Assembly (NCBI GenBank): GCA_037176845.1
Contig: JAYKXP010000044.1
Span: 124,001 to 188,000 of the forward strand
Reading direction: 5' to 3'
DNA length: 64,000 nt
From: Paramarasmius palmivorus
Taxonomy: Eukaryota > Basidiomycota > Agaricomycetes > Agaricales > Marasmiaceae
Position 1 is the first letter of the stretch; every line of letters begins with the position of its first letter. The notes below the pieces were generated by a model. It was not told where the DNA came from. It saw only the letters and a program-made list of their open reading frames with translations, and did not search any database. Position numbers and translations under genes: made by a program. Positions 58,241 through 64,000 of this stretch are shown here, one piece after another.

Positions 58241-59965
58241 ATGTCTTTCGAACCTTACGACGACAAAAAGCACCCAAAATCTCACCCCAGGCCTACACAG
58301 TCACCAAAACCCCCACCAAACGACGAACGATACGCCTTTCATGGACCTCCAGTAGCCTTGGAAAGTGCTTATCCACCACCACCAGAGGCACTTCCACCTC
58401 CTCATTTGTTACCAAAACTTCCATCTGGACAGCGGAAACCAATATGGGCGGATGACAGTCGTATACCGTATACGTTGACGACACATATCGTTCCAGCAGC
58501 ATACTGGCGTGATGACCCGGACGTTGAACTTCCGCCAGTGCCTCAAGAAGGTGATAGTACGACCAAGGAGGAGAGGTTAAAGTTAGCTATTGAAGGAGAA
58601 GCCCAACTTCGGAAGATTCGCGCGGAGCTCGAGGCCAAGGCCATATCGCAAGCCAAGGAAGGAAAGCGTCGAAGTGGTAAAGAAAGAGTCGCATGGCTGG
58701 TGTTGAATCGTTATGTACGGACTGTCGAGACGCAGAAGCCGGGATTAACGCTGTTCTGTGCTCATGCAAATGGTTTCAATAAAGAGGTGAGCTATTACTA
58801 CTTAGGAATGTGCATGTACTAACTTGTTACAGACCTGGGAGCCAACATTGGCTGCTCTTCTTTCCTCGACTATCACTCAGTCACTGGTCCAAGAAGTATG
58901 GGCATGGGATGCAATCAACCACGGAGACTCAGCCATGTTGAATGCTCCTAATCTCAAATCACTGTGTAGGTTTGTATCTACTACAGTGACACGGCTTCTG
59001 ACTTTGCCTCTCAGTCCATTGGCGAAATGCAACCAGAGACTTGGTCACGTTCTTCACGCATTACTTGCCCACACAGGTTGCACCCCCAGGGTTACTCCCT
59101 ACTCATATACTACGTATCTCACAAGAGGAAACCTCTAAGCGAATGAAATACGGCTTCCACGACCCAACTCTCGGTACAAAATCAAGGGTCATAGTTGGAA
59201 TCGGCCATTCTTTTGGAGGCTGCATCTCGTGGGTGCATTTTCGTCTCATTTCTCCCCTGTACTAACTTTTTGGCAGTACTCTGACAGCTATTTCCTCTCC
59301 CAAGTCCTCAATACCATCCCTCAACACCAACTTCTACTCCCTACTAATCCTCGTCGACCCAGTCATCCTCTCCCCACACAACGGCAACTTTTATCCGCCA
59401 GGTCAAGGCGGACATCCCCTCTCCGTGGGTGCATTTTCCCGTCGCGCCGTTTGGCCATCTCGATCTGCAGCCAAAGAAGCTTTCCTCAAATCACCCTTCT
59501 TCCAACGTTGGGATCCACGCGTTCTCGATCTATACGTCGAATATGGGTTATACGAAGATAATGAAGGCCAGATAAGACTCAAGATGCCACCATTGTGGGA
59601 GGCAATCAATTTCTCTGATACCGCCACGGGGAGTGTAGAGGCTTGGATAAGACTCTGGAGAGGAGAGCTGAGTGCGCAGGATGTAGGGCTGAAGTGGGTT
59701 ATGCCGGGTGTTGGGCAGTCAAAGTATGTGTTTTTTTCGTCCTGCTTAAATCTTGATGCGGTGCTGACCGCTATTTCGCAGCTTGGGTCCTTTTGGTCCA
59801 CCTGAAACTCGTGAAAGAGTGTGGCTTAGGCCGTCTAACGTGGAGAATGTGCGAATGGAAGGTGCTGGCCATCTGATCCCTCACGAGAAGCCGAATGAAA
59901 TGGGAGCGCTGGTTGCTAGATGGATTGCAGACTCGTTCGGAAATGCCAGTAAAGCTAAACTTTGA
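58241..59965 (+). CDS. alpha/beta hydrolase with a C-terminal peroxisomal signal (AKL)
   Basis: Starts MSFEPYDDKKHPKSHP with a Pro-rich N-terminal extension (about 80 aa). The fold then begins at GLTLFCAHANGFNKE (oxyanion loop), WAWDAINHGDSA, after an intron HWRNATRDLVTFFTHYLP, and the nucleophile elbow GIGHSFGGC. Next come LLILVDPVILSP (likely acid residue) and EGAGHLIPHEKPNE (catalytic His). Introns have clear GT..AG ends and join in phase. The last residues are SKAKL; the C-terminal tripeptide AKL fits the PTS1 consensus [SAC][KRH][LM]. Similar fungal proteins include yeast Lpx1 and AKT2-like hydrolases, peroxisomal lipase- or esterase-type enzymes. The substrate is unknown. It ends only 62 bp from the convergent esterase 2. 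Confidence 0.82.
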
Positions 59966-60027
59966 GTGTAATAATGTACAACAATGCAAGACGTGATTCA
60001 TATACACGTTGGGACTAGATATCATAG

Positions 60028-62126
60028 CTAGTTCTGTTCCTTTGATACCTTTGACAACACAAACTCGCACCTTCGCCCCTCATTAGGATCTTCCTTCTCC
60101 ACGTAGCTCCCATCCCCGTCCAGCTGTAGCACTATCTGCTCTCCAGCGCCCCTTGGCCAGTAAGGCGAATTCTCAAGCTTGAAGGTATTCGGATTGTGTG
60201 AACGAACAAACGATATCCAGTATGCGATTAGTTCTTTCGAGAACGCCTTTTCCTTGTCATTTAACGGGGTGAAGATTGCTGTGCCATTGTTTCTGTTCCC
60301 GTCGAGATGAAGACTGATGTATAAAGAAATTCAAGGTATCCAGCTCACCCCGTCTTCGTCCCATTGAACATCATCCAACTTTCCGCAGAATGCGCTACGA
60401 CAGGGCTTCCGATCGTGGGGTTTGGCTGATTATAACGGTACAGCCAAGTGTTGACCCCAGCCTCTTTGAAGGCGTGGCCCATTATTGTTCGCTTTAGAGA
60501 CAATCTAAGTAGCATGCAAGGATGAAAAGGAACTTAGGACGTACGGCGCAGATGAATACAGATTCTCCTGTTGCCGCCCTGAATCTCTGAGAAGATGATT
60601 CATAGTCCTCAGCTGAGTAGACCTATGGTTGTTCTATCAGCGTGGATCCGATAAATCTGAGCGCAAAGCTTGCCTCGAGAAACTCTTCGATGTCTTTATC
60701 CGTAAGGCCCGGATACAGATAGCGCAGGCCAGTCGCTACATCGGTTTCTGGAATCGATGTCTCGTTGGACGTTGCCCTTGGAAAATGCTTTTAGATGAAG
60801 CTAGCAAATCACGAAGAGAATGGCATACCCAACCAACAAAGGCACCTGTTGGAATGATCCGTGCACGATAGACCGTGTAGGATAATCTAGGATCACGGTA
60901 CCATCCACGACCGGTCTGAAGACCCTATATGCACCTTGACTAGTCGCGAAAAAGAGTCGAAGTCAACAACAGCCATAGTTCATCGAAATGGCACGTACAA
61001 TTCCGGTGTGTCCACAAGATCTTGTGCCCGAGCAAGCACTGCAACATCCGCTTTGCGTAAACAATCCATTCTTCCGGCCACTGTGCCTTGTATACACCCA
61101 GCGTGTGAGGAATAGAATTCAAAGAGTTCCTATGTGAGGAACGAGATGATCTCATGTAGGCTTCAGCATTGTACAACGTACCTTCTGTTGTTCTGGTGTA
61201 GGAACGGGAACTCGATAAACGCTCTGTGCAATAGCGGCGCTGAAAAATAGATTCTTGTTTGCCAGGTGAAGCGCGACTGAACTACCACCAGCACTATGGC
61301 CATCGATGGTTACCATGGCGGGGTCTCCGCCGAATGTACGAATGTGCTTTCGTACCCATCTCAATGCCTCGACTTGGTCGAGGAACCCGGCGTTCATATC
61401 CCCGAGATGGCCGACGAGCTCTGGGTGTGCGAGGAAGCCTAGGGAGTTGAGTCGGTAGTAGACGGATACAATGACAATGTTGGGGCTTTGCTTTATCCAG
61501 TGGTCAAAAGGGAAGTTGCGTGGATTCCCGAAGATATAGCCTAACCCAAGATCTTGATTTATACTTCAAGAAGATAAATGGACAAAACTCACCTCCACCA
61601 TGGAAGAATACCAGCACAGGCACTAATAAAATTATTAAGAAACGATCATTTATTGCTAGTCTTGACTTACAAGCAGATGTGGTTGTAGCATTCAGCGGTT
61701 TGTATATGTTCACCTTGAGGCAATCTTCGGTGCCAGCACCGCCCACTAGCCCATCTAACGTGCGTAAAATTGTATTAGGCCTATAATTATTTGGTTTCCT
61801 ATTGAACACGTACCTCTTCCTCCCTGTAAGCAAAATTCGGGATAGAAACTAACATCGATCACACCGTTCTTCGCCTTGCGAGCTTCATGCGAGACACGAG
61901 TCGTATTCAATGGGATTGGTGCGCGAAATCTCTGATCGTTTAGCGGGGGCTCTGCGTATGGTACACCAAGAAAGGCGACGGTGTAGTCATTGTCAGGAAA
62001 TCGAGTTCCGAGGTACTTGGCGTACCCAACGTCAACAACGGCAGGAACAGGAGATGGAGAAAGTATGCCTGGAAGATGATTCAATGATAAGAATGACAAC
62101 CAAGTGAGAAATGCGCTGAATGTCAT
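60028..62126 (-). CDS. secreted type-B carboxylesterase/lipase (esterase 2)
   Basis: Minus strand paralogue of esterase 1 at 4.8-7.0 kb. MTFSAFLTWLSFLSLNHLPG is a signal peptide (an ATG 15 codons upstream, at 62171, is less likely). Then [51 protein letters not shown], the FGGDPAMVTIDGHSAGGSS nucleophile elbow (GHSAGG rather than GESAGG), VVAHSAESWMMFNGTKTG (catalytic His region), and ELIAYWISFVRSHNPN. The end is SKEQN. Many short introns. The elbow Glu (GES) of classic type-B enzymes is His here (GHS), a change from esterase 1 that could alter the active site. Secreted; substrate unknown. Adjoins arm 2 of the inverted repeat. Confidence 0.85.
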
Positions 62127-62395
62127 AAAGGAATTCTGGACGAATATCGTGTTTGCTAGGAGAAACCTCAAGAACTCTGAGCGGCCTGAGATAGTAGCTG
62201 AGCTTGAGTCCGTAATAATCTCACGATAAAGGCTGGACCTATAGGGTGTGAGCTACCGCGGATATCAGAGGCAAGAACGAAAATGGTACTTTTCCGGAGA
62301 TCCTGATGTCTGCGACGTAGAGAATTGCTGGAAAACGCCCAAGGTAAAGGGTACTTACCGGCAATGATGTGGGCGGAACGGAACCAAGGAACGTT

Positions 62396-64000
62396 GCACG
62401 TGCCCCGGACGCGTCGCGCTTGGGCCAGACACAGCCACATTGTTGAGTGCCATAAATCAGCCGCTTTGCATCTCTGGCGCTTATTCCCATTTCTTGTCCT
62501 CCAACCACCACCATCCTGCACCTCCAAATGCATCTTCTCAACCAATTTGCATCTCTCGTTACCCTTACCGGGCTTTCGATCAACTGGTCTTCGAACAACA
62601 ACGTCTACGGAACCATTCACGGCTACATTCGCTTGGTTCTCACCAGCCTTTACCTCAAACCGCCAGGGGATCCTGACCCTTCTCTAACGATCCCTCTCGT
62701 CTTCGAACCGACTTCTACTACTATTTTCAATAACGAATTCGAGTCTGGCATTTGGACCTTGGTATTGGCTTTGACTTTGGTGGTTTGTTTCTCTGGCTTG
62801 TCCTTGGGATGTCGAAAGGTACGTGTCTATACCATCGTTAACGCGTCTTTAGCTGATTCTGGTGACAGAGCATGGCACAGTTGGCATTGATAGCTACCTG
62901 CTTTAGCCCTATCATTGTCGTAGTCTATCTTTGCCCAGACATGCTCAATTTTACAGATAGCCCCTTTATCCTGGACATCCTCGACTTTTGGAACAGCCTG
63001 ACGTTGGACAACTACACCGAGATCATTCAACAGCTGTACACTGACGAATCGACTATGACCTGCGAAACAATCGTGCCCTTCCTATTCCACTTGCATCAGT
63101 CCCTCATCGATGCTCGTGGTTACGCGCTGTCAACCACTGTCGCGTCCAAGGAGATGGGTCTTCGCATCCTCATGAACCTCGCTGAAGGCGGGCGTTCGGT
63201 CATCGATTCGGCATATGTTCTCGGTTCCAACGCATTACAGGCTACTCATGGTGTACCTCTTCCTGCCGTTGTCCATCTCGCCTGTGTCATTCTCACGCTA
63301 TGGGCATACGGTGCCGCGTTGACCTGCACCCTCGTTCAACTCTATCGCGTTAGGTCCTCTATCTCGCGGCAATTGGTCGCTATCGTTACCTCTACTTCTT
63401 CGTTCGCTATCGACACGGTCGTCAACCTCTTCCAGGTCGCCTCTGCCGTTGCGCGTATCGTGTCGTCGAACATTAGGAGCATTACTAATAGTATTGCGCG
63501 TTTTCACTGTTTAGCATACGAACTAGCCACGACTCTTCGTCTCGCCTACGATTCGCCTGGGGATTTCGTTGCTACGCGCTGTATCAAACCATTCCTCGAG
63601 TGGTTCATAACCATGTACATGTCTAGCTTGCAGAGAACTATTATTCTTATCGTTTCTGTACCGTTCTTGAAGCCATCGGAGCGTCGTGAAGTCCTAAGAA
63701 CACTCTTCTACATCGACGAAGCAGCTCAGGCGTACTCTGCAGCTATGCGAGCCATCGTTGACACTTTCACGATCTCGCCGTGTACAATCCATCTCACACT
63801 CTTCGTGCCAATGAAGTGGGATGATCTAGATTCTCAAGTGCTGGCGCTCGACGTTGTCTATTGGGACGACGGGGTGCTTGGTGATTCGGATGAGTTTGGG
63901 GAATACCAAAGTGGCGCGTCTGTTGAGCGTAGCCTCAAACTAGGTCAAGGTGAGCGTTATATGTCCTGTTTGACTGGTCGTGTGTTGACGGTAGTGGCTA
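62396..64000 (+). repeat. inverted segmental duplication, arm 2 (cut by window end)
   Basis: Reverse-orientation copy of 40555-42161. Homology begins at about 62396 and continues to base 64000, so the repeat extends past the window. See arm 1 for identity and base-change pattern. Confidence 0.9.
62528..64000 (+). CDS. duplicated multi-span membrane protein, copy 2 (3' end outside window)
   Basis: Exon 1 (62528-62818) starts MHLLNQFASLVTLTGLS as in copy 1. A 50-nt intron with the same ends but a visibly different interior leads to exon 2 at about 62869, which stays open to the end of the window with no stop. The donor GTGAGC after KLGQG is conserved near 63950. About 20 amino-acid changes from copy 1 over the shared 370 residues, several in or near membrane spans (for example AFVIL to ACVIL, LTHTL to LTCTL). 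No frameshift or stop, so both copies may be active. Function unknown. Confidence 0.75.

Overview
The window looks like nuclear DNA of an agaricomycete (mushroom-forming basidiomycete). Genes are dense and broken by many 45-65 nt GT..AG introns, sometimes with microexons of 14-23 nt. The families present are typical of that group: F-box/LRR-like proteins, a DUF6535 protein, CBM13 'macrophage-activating glycoprotein'-type lectins, an extracellular intradiol dioxygenase, type-B carboxylesterases, multi-intron P450s and a sedolisin. No rRNA, tRNA, CRISPR array or recognisable transposase was found. All splice models were made by eye.

Layout. 1-0.85 kb: 3' end of a secreted Ser/Thr/Gly-rich protein. 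1.5-2.7 kb: DUF829 (TMEM53/PaxU-like) hydrolase-fold protein (+). 2.8-4.7 kb: unrecognised multi-exon membrane protein (+). 4.8-7.0 kb: type-B carboxylesterase (-). 7.9-8.6 kb: possible LAMTOR1/Ego1-like adaptor (+). 9.6-11.2 kb: secreted intradiol dioxygenase (+). 11.4-13.3 kb: F-box protein (-). 13.4-14.9 kb: unrecognised basic protein (-). 15.1-17.1 kb: second F-box protein (+). 17.4-17.9 kb: small secreted cysteine-rich protein (-).

19.5-35.8 kb is the most unusual stretch: three adjacent tandem gene pairs, namely two P450s (+), two CBM13/MAG-type lectins (-) and two stand-alone adenylating enzymes (+). One or both members of two of these pairs carry visible lesions: an in-frame TGA in P450 copy 1, a lost microexon in P450 copy 2, and a missing start codon in adenylating enzyme copy 1. 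This is a birth-and-death zone that may once have been, or may still be, a small metabolic cluster.

36.2-36.7 kb: small disordered protein. 37.1-39.3 kb: sedolisin-family peptidase (+) with a suspicious splice acceptor. 40.1-42.0 kb: membrane protein (-), duplicated as an inverted copy at 62.4-64.0 kb and running off the window end. The two arms (about 1.6 kb, roughly 96% identical by eye) enclose 20 kb holding a GT2-family glycosyltransferase (-), a large disordered nuclear-type protein (-), a DUF6535 membrane protein (-), a DUF1308/C7orf25-like protein (-), an alpha/beta hydrolase ending in the peroxisomal signal AKL (+), and a second type-B carboxylesterase (-) related to the one at 4.8-7.0 kb.

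Functionally, most identified products are secreted or membrane proteins suited to a saprotroph or biotroph: ring-cleaving dioxygenase, esterases, lectins, acid peptidase and P450s. Housekeeping-type genes (GT2, DUF1308, LAMTOR1-like, DUF829) lie between them.
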